A stretch of 64,000 nt of DNA from Mya arenaria. Taxonomy: Eukaryota; Mollusca; Bivalvia; Myida; Myidae. Both the position numbers and the translations under genes were made by a program. The stretch spans positions 28,452,932 through 28,516,931 of the forward strand of contig NC_069132.1 in assembly GCF_026914265.1 (NCBI RefSeq), written 5' to 3'. Shown here piece by piece: positions 36,206-50,400 of the stretch. The notes below the pieces were generated by a model that saw only the letters and a program-made list of their open reading frames with translations, was not told where the DNA came from and made no database searches. Position 1 is the first letter of the stretch. Each line of letters opens with the position of its first letter.

Positions 36206-36536
36206 TTAAAAGAAGATAACTTTTCTTTTACAACACCATTTTAAATGAAACAAAGGGCAGTATATGACGCTTAAAGAACTCCGCCTTCATTTTATTTCGG
36301 AAATTTGATAAGGTGATACGTTTCATCAAACACTTTGACAAACCATTTTCCAAAATATTGTTTTGACAGTGCTATGTTAGACGGCCGTATTGTGAAAGGG
36401 TTGTCGAAGTGTTTCAAGAAAATAAACTCCCAATCAAACTCTGGTAAAAGACCGAAGGCGGGGCTCCATAAGCGGCATAGACTGCGCTGTGTTTCATTTA
36501 AAATGGTGTTGTAAAAGAAAAGTTATCTTCTTTTAA
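36206..36536. repeat. 331 bp foldback (long hairpin)
   Basis: 36206-36252 and 36490-36536 are 47 bp perfect inverted repeats. The stem continues imperfectly inward: GCAGTATATGACGCTTAAAG pairs with the complement of the sequence around 36455-36488, and CAAACACTTTGACAA with that around 36400-36412. The centre is near 36371. It may be a foldback MITE or a source of hairpin RNA. Confidence 0.9.
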
Positions 36537-37975
36537 GTCTTCATTTAAAGCAAAATGGTTCCTTCCAATGTAGCATATATGACATAATTTATCACGTGGT
36601 AAACACACACTGTTAACTGCATCATTGTTCACTTTCAAATCTTTACTCCTGTGGAAAAATAATGGAAACACTTGTGATCTGCAGTGTTCCAAACATGTTT
36701 CAAGACAACTTTTAAAGCTGTATTTGTTTTTGCATTATTGTAAATATATTAGCACATCATCAAATCGATCACATTTAAAAAATAACAATGATGTCATAAA
36801 TCACATTGTTAACTTGAACCAAGTTCTGAACAATTAGCTAATTTAGTTAAATGCACGGTTACTGCATCAAGATCAAATTATAGGCATTCATACTATCAAT
36901 AGCAGATTGCAGTGTCAATGCAGCATGAACATTTAACAAGGAAGAATAGATCATTGTTTTGTGTTGCTACATTAAAATCAACCCATCAGAGGTTAAATGT
37001 CAAACATAGTATTGGGCAACAAAATTGAAATGACACAATATAGTAAGTCCCTCTTTTTACACATACCGGTACCACAGTACATTCAAGAGTGTGTACTGTT
37101 CATCTTGCTAATATCAAAATATGTGTACATTTGTCTATCATCTATTGCACAATGATGATTGCATGTGTCTGTCAAACAGCAATTTCAATTAATAAAGGAA
37201 ACACTATAACATTTATACACAATGGGACCCTGTTATCATTGATCGGATCGTATGGTTATTTTTCGAATCATGCATGACACAGTCGTAATCATACGTATTT
37301 CAAAACAAATTTGTATAAAGAAGTGGTAAGACAATTTTTTTTTTGAATTTGCAAGTGAAACTTTCAGCAACACTAATAATGGTGATAATACCATTTTATC
37401 AAACTAAAATTCTTGATTTTACAATATTTTGAAGTAAGATAATAAGCTGGCTGTAAAGTACTTAATTCATTAGCACTGTATAATGTTTACCCTGGTAGTC
37501 CAAGTCAAAGTGTCTTCCCTAAACCTACCTCTAACTAAAAGTCTTTATGATCTGGGCCCCATTTCCTTAAGATATCTCAGTCCTACATCTCGTGATACTT
37601 AAGAGTGCTCAGGGACAACGATCAAGTTACAGGCAGAATCTATGTGACAAATGTCCTCATGTTTCTATTATAATGCAATTTACGCCAAAAATGGGGTCAT
37701 GCTTTGAAATTCATATTCTTAAGCCTTACGATCTTTATTGGAACTGGGCACTGGGGGCTTGTTTTATAACGGATCTTAGTCGTAAGTTCAATAGTATTAA
37801 TTGAGTCACATATGGCAACACTTTTTTCTCAACTTTTGTGTTCCTTTTCAATACTTGCTGAAGTTTAATTCACACAAATATGTAGCAGAATGAGGAAAAT
37901 ATGACATTAGATCATTTAAATTTACAAATAAGATCAACTTAAATCTTCATTGAAATAGGGACCCACTGGACACTT
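36537..37975. other. AT-rich, no gene seen
   Basis: Between the foldback and the minisatellite. Short frames only. Confidence 0.5.
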
Positions 37976-38200
37976 AAACCTCAAATTATCCCAACTCAAT
38001 AAACCTCAAATTATCCCAACTCAATAAACCTTAAATTATCCCAACTCAATAAACCTCAAATTATCCCAACTCAATAAACCTCAAATTATCCCAACTCAAT
38101 AAACCTCAAATTATCCCAACTCAATAAACCTCAAATTATCCCAACTCAATAAACCTCAAATTATCCCAACTCAATAAACCTCAAATTATCCCAACTCAAT
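37976..38200. repeat. 25 bp minisatellite, nine near-identical copies
   Basis: Unit AAACCTCAAATTATCCCAAC plus TCAAT, exactly 9 x 25 bp, with one C-to-T difference in copy 3. There are no spacers between units, so it is not CRISPR-like. Confidence 0.97.
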
Positions 38201-41200
38201 GAGGAACAAATAAATGATCATTATTCAAAATCAATAATATAAATTTGTACCATTTGGTCACATATCTAAGTGTTAAAAAAACACACAAAAAAAACCAGAT
38301 GGTGGTCATTTTTTAGAATTTGAAATTAATTATTGATACTGTAAATATATCTATAATTCATATCCTATTTCTTTGTACCGTATATAAGTATTGTGTCAGC
38401 CAAGATTGTGACTAGAACACTTCATTTTCTATCATTCCAATAACATCCATCAATATATTGCACAAAATCATAACCATCAATAAAATTGTAACTTTCTTTA
38501 AAATATGTTGGCTGTTTACAGCCATTTCGTGATTTCAGTTTTTCACTACAACAGGCAAAATTTTTTGATCAGGCGAAAATACAAAATAATTATGGGGTGC
38601 ATTTTTGCCCCGGCCACTGGGCTAATTTTTTGCCCCTTTGCCTTCTGGTAAACTTGCGCAAAACTGTATCAAGTCAGACAAATCATACAGCTGCATTTTC
38701 TTGCATATCTTAAGGCAAAAATGTGCCAAGAGTTGGGTCTTTTATTTCACATTTTAGACGTGACACTTGGTGTGTTTTCAAACTGCCATGTTTTCGCTTT
38801 GAAATTATGAAATGGCAGAAATCAGCAACCATAACATACAATTTAAAGATTATTAGAGATACTTAACAAAAACTAAAGGTAGTACAAGGGTCTCCTAGTG
38901 GTCTTATACTGGTACTCTATTCCAATACATTTTATTGACACAAAATAATACCCTAATGAAAAAGCTTAAGCTAATATCTGGATAATTGCAGATCATCAGT
39001 CATATCTTAATGAAGAATTGTATTTTTCAGTTTAATTTAACCACTAGAAATCATTTTAACATGAAATATTTCATTTTATACCTATGCAGAATGAGCGATA
39101 CACACCACCTGTGTATGAAAGAGATCAGTCAAGGACATTGCATAAAAAGTAGTTAAAAATCATTCATACATATTTATAAAAATGTTACAAACTTAAGCCG
39201 ATAGATGGAAAATCTACTTCTTCAGTTAAACATCACATATCTGTACACATCATACCTATACATGTACAGAAATGTATAAGAAATACATGTTTACTTTTCA
39301 AGCACACACATAAGGACTACCCAATTGTTTTTGTATCAACTATTTTGGATTAATCAAAGCATGATGTAAAATCTACTTCATAGATGAAGATTCACACACT
39401 ATGAATATGTACAACAGATAGTATACACAATTCAAATGTTTACAAATATTAATGTTGCCATTAGAAAGGTCATGAGAGGCTTGGAGATAAAGGCAGGTGG
39501 ATAAAGGCCCAAGCAAAAAATAGTTCCAAAGAATACAGTTCACACAGCCAACACTGTTAATTCAACAACAATAGTTAACTGGAAAAGTGGAAACTCTTTG
39601 GTTTATAATATGTCATCATTTTTCATCAGGAATCTTTCTACAGTGGTTATTTGCTATTAAAGGGACTCCCCCACAGGATTCAACTCCTTTATATATCGAC
39701 CAAATCAAAGGAAACTTGAAATGAAAGCATTATACTGAAATACCACTTACATTTATACCACTGTCATTTTGTACATTTAAAAAAAGATTCATGCAGTGTA
39801 ACTTTTGGAAAAAAATAAGTTGCTACAATAGGCCATTCTGTTCCCTTAAATATGACTTCAAGGTTAAGTATTTTCTTAAGAGATAGTTATTATGGCATGT
39901 CAAAATTGGCAACCCTGCACACTTTGTACTGTATAGCCCTTAGTAACAATACTGTAAATGGAATGATTCTATTAGGCTAAATCAACAAATGTCTGCTTAA
40001 TTGAGACTGCAAGTTGCTGTTCGGTGCTTTTAATAAAAGTAGGTAAAATAAAATAAATCCATTTTAACAACATTTAAAAAAATGTATATAATTAATAGAT
40101 TAACCAATATAAAAACTGTGAAAGAGCCTCTTTAAAAATTTTTTTTTTTTCAAATTCCGTAAATTTCAAACCTTTAACATTTTATCCATGATATGACTTC
40201 ACAATAAGCTGCCTTTTACAATTAAGTAACTTCTGTCAAAATGTAATACATGTATGTATACTGTGTAATTATACATTAGCCAGTAAACAACATGAGACAT
40301 TGAAATACCGAAAACAAAATACGCATAGAACTTTCTAAATGCCAATAATATATACGTCAACTAGAATTTAAGACATCAAGGCAATAAAAAAAATAAGGTT
40401 TTACCTCATTTGACAAAATTAGAAGTATAAAAGAAAAAGTTCAGTTTAAAAATCATCACCTCCTTTATTAGAACTTGAGAAAGAAAGTATAACATTCAAA
40501 AAGACTAAAATAATATCACAGAGAAAGCTTCAATATTTCATTCCCCTTTACTGGATTTAAAGTAATAACAATGAATGTATAGTTTAGTACATTCCGAACT
40601 ATCATTGCTATGATTAAACTTTAAATGACCATTGGTCCAATGGAGTATAATGCCATAAGGTTTGCCAATAAATCTTACTCTAGAGGTCTTATCATTGTAA
40701 ACAGCATCAAAAAGAAGTGTAGCTTACAAATGAGATGCCTGTTCTTAAACCTATACATATTAAGGTCCCTTCAAAACTTTCACCACAAATACTGACGATC
40801 AGTTCAAAAATGCTTTTGGCATTATGCACAAGTTTTATTCGATTATAGAAGGGATGTCAAAGTCTTCATACTTAGATCAAATAACATCAAAGTTCCAGTA
40901 TCTTAAAGCTACAGTAATGTTAGACAAAATTGTATAATAACACTTCTAGGTGATGCATACAGTCCATCAGATGGGTGGGTTACATGTCAGGTATACCGGT
41001 ACTCACATTTACACAAACAGAAGAAGTAACAAAGCAGAACAAGAATTCAATATGTAGCACATCACTTTTAGTTATACTCCTAACAGGTAATAGTAGTAAC
41101 AACCTGTTGTAACTGGTGAAACCATTATGGCGATGAAGATGCCCTAATTACCCATTGAAATGACAACAAAAGAATCTGCCGGTGTAAGCAAATACAAGGA

Positions 41201-41299
41201 ACTGGGCATTTAAAACTGGTAAATCCACTTGAGAGGGGGAAAATCCTGTCCCTAAACAACATCAGGACCTGACCTCTTCCTATCCCCACTCACTTCCAC
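38201..41299. other. AT-rich 3' flank / possible 3' UTR
   Basis: Downstream of the TRERF1-like stop. No sustained open frame. Part of it is probably 3' UTR; the extent is unknown. Confidence 0.5.
40464..40839 (-). terminator. Candidate poly(A) signals of the TRERF1-like gene
   Basis: Minus-strand AATAAA hexamers at 40839-40834 and 40469-40464 lie about 460 and 830 nt after the stop. Either could end the mRNA, but the flank down to about 35 kb is AT-rich and holds others by chance, so the true 3' end is not determined. Confidence 0.35.
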
Positions 41300-41489
41300 T
41301 TATCCTAAATGTGATGGTCCATTGGAAACACCAGAGTAATTGGGGAAGTTTTCGTACATAGAAGCCTCCATCTTGGCGGCGGCTGCGGCCTGTTGCTTGG
41401 CTAGCTTAGCCTTCTTTTCCCTCTCTTTATCCTGATCTGGGCGGTGGATTTTCATGTGTGCACTGCGGCTCTTCACCTTTGCAAATACT
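41300..41489 (-). CDS. TRERF1: TRERF1-like terminal exon: last finger and tail
   Basis: Completes the last finger ([15 protein letters not shown]), typical of the TRERF1 C terminus. A charged helix ([12 protein letters not shown]) and tail follow, ending GPSHLG and TAA at 41302-41300. Acceptor TTTCAG at 41490. Confidence 0.93.
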
Positions 41490-44400
41490 CTGAAATTGAA
41501 ATGCACACAAACATATGATTGTTATTCAAAACAAAACTATTTTTTTACATTTCCAAAGTAATTTAAATAATTTATCAGTATATATGTACAGTCCTATGAC
41601 ATCAACTTCCAGAAAACCTTATTTTGATGCTGAAAACTTACAATGGATAGATACTTGGATACTAATTGATGTATAATATTGATTTTCAATTTCTAGAGCT
41701 ATAAAACAAAGTATTACTATCCCAATTTAGTTTTTAAAGGCCATCAAAACCATTAAAATGCATTGATTGAACATACCTTCCACACAGTTTACATGGGAAA
41801 ACATCCTGTGGGGCCTCAACATGCATGGGGGAGCGGGACGGGGGTGTGTGGGCTGGTTTAGTCTCAAAACGGGCGGCAGGGATGGTGGTACTTGACTTGG
41901 TGGATCGTATGTGGATCTTCATGTGGGCATTGAGGGCTGCCTTCGATGTGAAGCTCTGGGAAAAAATATTTGAACAGTTAATGCAATAATTCAAAATGAA
42001 AAATATGATCATGAACAGGTATCAATATTGTATCATATGATAAAGTGATATAATCTTGGATCCAAGCCAATTTGTACAGTCTGTACAGAAGTATGTTACT
42101 TTTTCAGAATAGTGTTTAAGTCTTTTATGGAATAATTCTGGTGCTTATAATAGTAATTATTACAATATTAAGCTGAAACAAACATTCATCCTCTACTTAT
42201 TATAATTATAATCAAACATTATTTTCATTCAAACATTGCAAACTTGCACCAACAACTTACAGAGTTACAGTCTGGTACATCACACGGGAAGGAAGGTACG
42301 GGGGACACAGATCTCACCGGGCTCGGCTCGGCAATCGTCAACTCGCCAACATCCTCACCTTCTAGGTCTTTCTCCTGTGAGCAGGTCCAAACATTGTACA
42401 TTTTTACAGCATTGAGGCTACATTATAGTAAACATATTTTTATGAATATTTTTTTTCATCAACTCTAAAAATTATTATTTCTTCAGAAATTATCATGACT
42501 AATGATGAACATTGAAGAGTTGTACAATTAGTTAATCCAGTCAAATGATCATTAATAGCCCTGTTAGATGTGCTTACATTTGTTATTAACTAATTGAAAA
42601 AAGAAACAACCTTTTTGACAAGCAATCGCACATAATCTCCAGAGTAATTGTTCATATAGTCCTATAGATCTGATAACGTTACAACAAGTATAAATGAATT
42701 TTAGAGTAAAAAAAACAAAAAAACAAATCTTTCAGGAGGTAAACTGTAAATCATGCTCGAGGGAAACTTGGCAAAAGAAGACTACTTCAACCATCAAATG
42801 TCTCCATTTCTTTAACTATGAATTTTTTTTTTAAATAGCATAGAACATAATCAATGAGGCTAATTGTGTGTATAACTTCTCCCTGTTTGAAACTCTTGAT
42901 TCCTGAACTTCTCCCAGTAACTCCTACCCTATGATCATCAAATGTGCCAATGGAGGTGCTGGCCTCGGAGATGGAATCTACGTCTTCTTCAACGCTAGCT
43001 CCGTCTCCCTCCTCCATCACATCAGATATGCTTTTTTCTGCCTCCGAAGTTGACTCCTATAGGACATGGGTAGAAATAAGTATAATTTTTAAATAAATAG
43101 ACTTCTTTTAGAGGCATTCACCTCCTCTTTACTGCCTGGTTTTAAAGGCCATGGGTCTAAGAGCTAGTTTTATCTATTTTATTAAGACACAATCACCCCT
43201 TTTTTCCTCTTTCATGAGGCTGATAAAGTCTTTGTTTATTTCAAAGATGGAATTGCTTTTTTAGATATTCATAAGTACTTGTTTTGTTTATTGAACATGT
43301 TCTAATAGTCATATATATTCTAGCTGTGTTTTTCCAGCCAATGGACAAGCCAGACAGGTTGCTTCAGCCAGTGACTACCGGTATGTTTTCCCAAAATGTG
43401 TAGAATTATATGACCGCATAGTCAATGTAACATAATGCAAATGAGCTTGAGTGTGAGAAACAGTGCAATGTAACATGATACAAGAAATGCCGCAATGCGA
43501 CGAAACCAGGTTTTCTAATTTTAGTAACAGTGATCTTAACCATAGGGACCCCAAACGCAATCACATGAAATGTATCCATAAACTCTTCCTTTATACCAAG
43601 TTGGGTCAAGATATGTCAACCCTAACTAAAGTTATTCAGTTTCAACTGTTTTTCTATTTTTAGGAACAGTGACCTTGACCTTGACCCTAGGGACCCCAAA
43701 TGCAATCCCATGAAAGGTATCCATAAACTCTTTCTATAGACCAAGTTTGGTCAAGATATGTCAACCCTAATTAAAGTTATTCAGTTTCAACCGTTTATCT
43801 ATTTTTAGTAACAGTGACCTTGACCTTGACCCTAGGGACCCCAAACACAATCCCATGAAAGGTATCCATAAACTCTTCCTATAGACCAAGTTTGTTCAAG
43901 ATATGTCAACCCTTACTGAAATTATTCAGTTTCATAGGTGAGTTTGATGCTGCCCTGCTGCCCGCCCGCCCGAAAAACGAGGTTAACTTTGTGAAAACCT
44001 GGTTAATAAGTTCATATCAAAGCAATGAGATTGGGCAAGGAGTTTTTCCAACATCATTTACTACCCTTTCCCAAAATTATTTGTTAATTAATAGATAAAA
44101 ACTATATCTATAAACCTGCTGGGTGGTTGCTGCAGCACTGGCGGTGTTGTCAGGCTGGTTTCTCGTTGAACGGAGGTTGTAATCCTGCTCTCGTCGGCGT
44201 CGGAGGATGCGCAAACGTTTGTGGTCGTCAACTAGAACTTTCTTCCACAAGTAATAAAACTGAACACACTGACGAACAGTCTTAGTTTTTACCTGGAATG
44301 AAACATCACTTCAATTTACAGTTATTGAATAAAGTTTCACTCCAAAGGCAACTTAAATAGTAGAAATACACATACTGATGCCTACAATGTAATTAATTAT

Positions 44401-47400
44401 GTTTAATAATGTGTAATACAGCATCACATAATTTGCAAATATACCATAAAAGAACAAGAGATGTTTGTCAAACATTATGCCCCCCTGAGCGCCATGTTGT
44501 CAGGATTATATGGACAATTGAATAAAATTTGCATGGACCGAAATGACAGCTGATTTGTCACTGACATTGGATGCTGTTGAGGCAGTTTTAAGATTATGAC
44601 CATTCAAAGTGTGAGGATAGAGTGTGTTATGACCATGACCTTTGACCTCAAAATCCATAGGAGTCATCAGCTGGTCACCAAAAATCTAAATGTCAAGTTT
44701 GAGGGCCATGGGTGCAGGCATTGACAAGTTATCACACAGACAAACTTTTTTTGTTCAAGGTCACTGTGACCTTGACCTTTGACCCCTAAAATCATAAGGG
44801 GTCATCTACAGGTCAGACGCAACTCCAAGTCAAGTTAGAGGGCCATGGGTGCAGGCATTGTCAAATTATCACTCGAAACATTTTCGCATTCAAGGTCACT
44901 ATGAACTTGACCTTTGACCCGATGACTCCTAAAATCAATAAGGGTCATCTACTGGTCAGGCCCAACTTCCATGTCAAGTTTGAGGGCCATGGGTGCAGGC
45001 ATTGTTGAGATATCACTGGGAAAATATTTGTTAACTTTTTTATGGTCACTGTGACCTTGACCTTAGCCCGATGACCCCCAAAGTCAAGAGGGGTCATCTA
45101 CTGATCAGGCCCAACCTTCATGTCAAGTTTGATGACCATAGGTCCAGGTCGAGTTTGCTTTCAAGGTCAATGTGACCTTGACCTTTGACCTCTAAAATCA
45201 ATAGGGGTCATCTACTGGTCAACCCCAACCTCCAAGTCAAGTATGAGGGCCATGGGTGCAGGCATTGTTGAGTTATCACTCGGACAACCTTTTATCATTC
45301 AAGGTCACTGTGACCTTGACTTTTGGCCCAATGACCTCTAAAATCAATAGGGGCCATCTACTGGTGAGATCCAACCTTCAAATCAAGTTTGAGGGCCATG
45401 TGTGCAGGCATTGTCGAGTTATCACTCGGACAACCTTTTACTATTCAAGGTCACTGTGACCTTGACCTTTGGCCCGATGACCCCCAAAAACAATAGGGGT
45501 CATCTACTGGTCAGGCCCAACCTCCAAGTCAAGTATGAGGGCCATGGGTGCAGGCATTGTCGAGTTATCACTCGGAAAACCTTTTACCATTCAAGGTCAC
45601 TGTGACCTTGACCTTTGGCCTGTTGACCCCCAAAAACAATAGGGGTCATCTAGTCATCAGGCCCAACTTCCCTATCAAGTTTGATGACCATAGGTCTAGG
45701 CATTGTTTAGTTATCACTCGGACAAGCTTTAAAATTATTTTACCATTAAAGGTCACTGTGATCTTGACCTTTGACCCGATGAGCCCTAAAACCAATAGGG
45801 GTCATCTACTGGTCAGACCCAACCTTCATGTCAAGTTTGATGACCATACGTCCAGGAATTGTTGAGTTATCACTTGGACAAGCTTTGGTGTACCGACGGA
45901 CAGACCGACCGACATGTGCAAAGCAATATACCCCTTTTCTTCGAAGGGGGGCATAACTATCACTCAGACTTGTCCAAAGGAAGAGTGAAAATAGAACAAG
46001 AGCTGTCTCAGAGACAGCGCACTTGACTATTCTGTCACTTTTAAGTTTAAGGATTGCAAAAGTTTTTGTGAAACATGCATGGATCACTGTAAAGTAAGAA
46101 TACATGCAAAACCTTAACCAGTAAAAACTAAAGAGACAAAATTTGAATAACATGCTAGATAGAGTTATTATAATTGATTGTATAAAATTTCAATGCAATA
46201 CATGAAGTAGTTGCAGAGTTATTGATTTATATGTGCTAACATGCAAAACCTTAACCAGAAAATAATTCACCCACCTCATTTGCAACTGTGAAGAAATCCT
46301 TGTCATACTTCAGAATGGCTGTAGTGTATCTGTCGATCTCTTCGGTTGTCCAAATATCAGATTCTTAAAGAAAAGATATGCAAATATTACGACGAAATAG
46401 GGTGTTTATTGTAGCAATATGAATTAAAATAATTGGTCTCATACTAAAAGTACACATTCAGTCTTCAAGAAGGAACCAAATGACCACATGGTAATGTACC
46501 TTACCTTGATATGTATATGAGGCCAGAGGGTGGGTCTGTGGCAGTTTGCACGCTCCGGACATCAACAACACCATTGCCTCCTGAAAATTAAACAGTCCAC
46601 TATCATGGGGCTGGGATGACGAAGAAGCTTTGGTATTCAAGCAGAAGTAATTCAATGACATTTTTCCATTACTAAAATAACTATATACGGTTAGGGATTA
46701 CATATTGTACTTGTAAATCATATGTCTGTGTATACATTATTACCTTATACAAATTTATCAAGAAATTCAAAAACTCATTGAGCCTATTTGTCTTGAACAG
46801 CTGTGTACATAGTTAATCAGATAACTTTTGAGTTGATATTGCAAATAATATTCAATAAATATCACAAACAATAACTAAAATCCGACTGGAAGTATCAAAG
46901 CATGTATGTATCAATGATGATTTACAGCATGTCCTAAGCACACTTCTGATTAAGTAAACTGATAGAAGCATCTTAAAGATCAACTATAACTACCAATCTT
47001 TATGTACCCATACCTGTATATTGCCTCCCGCAATGTACAACAGCTGTAGAGCATATTCCACATTAAAGCCATTGCCAGACACAGCAGCACTGCATGCGAG
47101 ATCTTGGAATGATTGCACTGAAATCGGGAGAACAATTGTTGTTGTTTTTGGAAAATACAGGTCAATGACTTAACAAGCAAGTTCAAGCCTTTACAATCAG
47201 AGCAGACACTTTATGGAAAAGTCATTACACTTAAGGTAAAGGACTTTACAAAGATGGTCAAACGTTTACAATCAGATTAGACACTTCCTAGGCAAGTCAT
47301 AGCACTTTAGATCAAGGACTTTACAATGAAGGTCAAACCTTGACAACCAAATCAGACACTTCATAGGGTCAAGATTTTACAATCAGATCAGACACTATAA

Positions 47401-50400
47401 GGTCAAGGAGTTTACAAAGGAGGTCAAGCCTTTCCAATCAGATCAGACACTTTTTAAGGTCAAGGACTTTACAAGAATGTCAGGCCTTTGCAATTAGATC
47501 AGACACTTCATAAGGTCAAGGACTTTGCAAAAATGTTAGGCCTTTACAATCAGATCAGACACTTCATAAAGTCAAGGACTTTACAAGAATGTCAGGCCTT
47601 TGCAATTAGATCAGACACTTCATAAGGTCAAGGACTTTGCAAAAATGTTAGGCCTTTACAATCATATCAGACATTTCATAAGGTCAAGGACTTTACAAGA
47701 ATGTTAGGCCTTTACAATCAGATCAGACTCTTCATAAGGTCAAGGACTTTACAACAATGTTAGGCCTTTACAATCAGATCAGACATTTCATAAGGTCAAG
47801 GACTTTACAAGAAGGTCAGGCCTTTACAATCAGATAAGATACTTCATCAGTTCAAGATCTTTACAAAAAAGGTCAAGCCTTTACAATTAAATCAGACACT
47901 TCATAGGCAAGTCACATAGCTTTTTAAAGGGGCTGTACTCCATATGATGAAATAGCGAAAAAAAGAAAATTGTCATAAACTGACATAAACTTGGTATCGA
48001 TGTGTACAATGCATTGAAACTTACTAACTGAAGTACCACATAATTTACAATTAATTTATTTTTCGCTGTTTTTTGGTATTTTTCCATTAAAAAAGATTAC
48101 TAGGTATGTCTAAATATTCAAACTGTTGCGAGTAAGCCTTCGTAGCACAGTGGATACAATACTGGGCTGCAATTTTGGCGACCCTGGTTGGAACCTGGCC
48201 TCCTACTCGATTTTCTTTTACATTTTGGTATTTTTTTATATTTATGATATCAAAGAGTAAACCATTTAATTAAGCAAGAGATGTTTGTCAAACATTATGC
48301 CCCCCTGAGCGCCATGTTGTCAGGATTATATGGACAATTGAATTAAATATGCATGGACCGAAATGACAGCTAGTTTGTCACTGATATATTGGATGCAATT
48401 GAGGCAGTTTTAAGATTATGACCATTCAACGTGTGAGGAAAGAGTGTGTTATGACCATGACCTTTGACCTCAAAATCCGTAGGAGTCATCAGCTGGTCAC
48501 AAAAAATCTAAATGTCAAGTTTGAGGGCCATCAATGCAGGCATTGACAAGTTATCACACAGACAAGATTTTTTCGTTCAAGGTCACTGTGACCTTGACCT
48601 TTGACCACATGACCCCTAAAATCATAACGGGTCATCTACAGATCAAATGCAACATCAAATCAAGTTTGAGAGCCATGGGTGGAGGCATTGTAGAGTTATC
48701 ACTCGGAACATTTTCGCATTCAAGGTCACTGTTAACTTGACCTTTGAATTAATGACTCCTAAAATCAATAAGGGTCATCTTCTGGTCAGGCCCTACTTCT
48801 ATGTCAAGTTTGATGATCATAGGTTCAGACATTGTTGAGATATCACAGGGAGAAGGTTTGTTAACTTTTTTGCGTTAAATGTTACTGTGACCTTGACCTT
48901 GGCCCGATGACCCCCCAAAATCAAGAGGGGTCATCTACTGGTCAGGCCAACCCTTCATGTCAAGTTTGATGACCATAGGTCCAGGAGTTGTCGAGTTGGC
49001 TTTCAAGGTCACTGTGACCTTGACCTTTGACCCCTAAAATCAATAGGGGTCTTCTACTGGTCAGGCTCAACTTCCAAGTCAAGTTTGAGGGCCAAGGGTG
49101 CAGGCATTGTTGAGTTATCATTCGGACAACCTTTTACCATTCAAGGTCACTGTGACCTTGATCTTTTGCCCGATGACCCCTAAAGCCAATAGGGGCAATC
49201 TACTGGTCAGGCCCAACGTCCATGTCAAGTTTGAGGGCCATGGGTGAAGGCATTATCGAGTTATCACACCGACAACCTTTTACCATTCAAGATCACTGTG
49301 ACCTTGACCTTTGGCCCGATGACCCCCAAAAACAATAGGGGTCATCTACTGATCAGGCCCAACCTCCATGTCAAGAATGAGGGCCATAGGAGCAGGCATT
49401 GTCGAGTTATCACAAGGACAACCTTTTACCATTCAAGATCACTGTGACCTTGACCTTTGGCCCGATGACCCCCCCGAAAATAGGGGTCATCTACTGGTCA
49501 GGCCCAACCTCCATGTCAAGTATGAGGGCCATGAGTGCAGGCTATGTGGAGTTATCACAAGAACAACCTTTTACCATTCAAGATCCCTGTGACCTTGACC
49601 TTTGGCCCAATGACCCCCAAAGCCATAGGGGTCATCTACTGGTCAGGCCCAACCTCCATGTCAAGTATGAAGGCCATGGGTGCAAGCATTGTCAAGTTAT
49701 CACACGGGCAACCTTTTACCATTCAAGGTCACTGTGACCTTTGGCCCGATGACCCCCAAAATCAATAGGGGTCATCTACTGGTCACGCCCAACCTCCATG
49801 TCAAGTATGAGGGCCAAGAGTGTAGGCATTGTCCAGTTATCACTCGGACAACCTTTTACCATTCAAGGTCACTGTGACCTTGACATTTGGCCTGATGACC
49901 CCCAAAATCAATAGGGTTCATCTACTGGTCAGGCCCAACTTCCATATCAAGTTTGATGACCATAGGTCTAGGCATTGTAGAGTTATCACTCGGAGAAGCT
50001 TTAAAATTATTTACCATTAAAGGTCACTGTGACCTTGACCTTTGACCCCTTAAATCAATAGGGGTCATCTACTGGTCAGGCCCAACCTTCATGTCAAGTT
50101 TGATGACTATACGTCCAGGAATTGTTGAGTTATCACTCGGACAAGCTTTGGTCTACCGACGGACCATCCAACCGACCGACAGACATACCGACATGCCGGT
50201 GCAAAGCAATATACCCCTCTTCTTCGAAGGGGGGCATAACAATTGTCCTGAGATTCGTTACAGAAAAAAACGTTTTTTTGTGTCAAGCTGGTGTACAGTC
50301 CCTTTAAGGTCAATTAAATTGTTGATACCTTCATAGTCGGAGACATGTTGGAGACAGGCTGAGTTGAACACCAGATCTTCTTTACTGACATCAAACTGAG

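Noticed and set aside
37976..38200. CRISPR-like regular array
   Set aside because: Units are directly adjacent with no unique spacers, and the context is eukaryotic. It is a minisatellite.
45256..50020. Many plus-strand frames with [16 protein letters not shown]
   Set aside because: Translation of the 146 bp MITE units; no start context or splice support.
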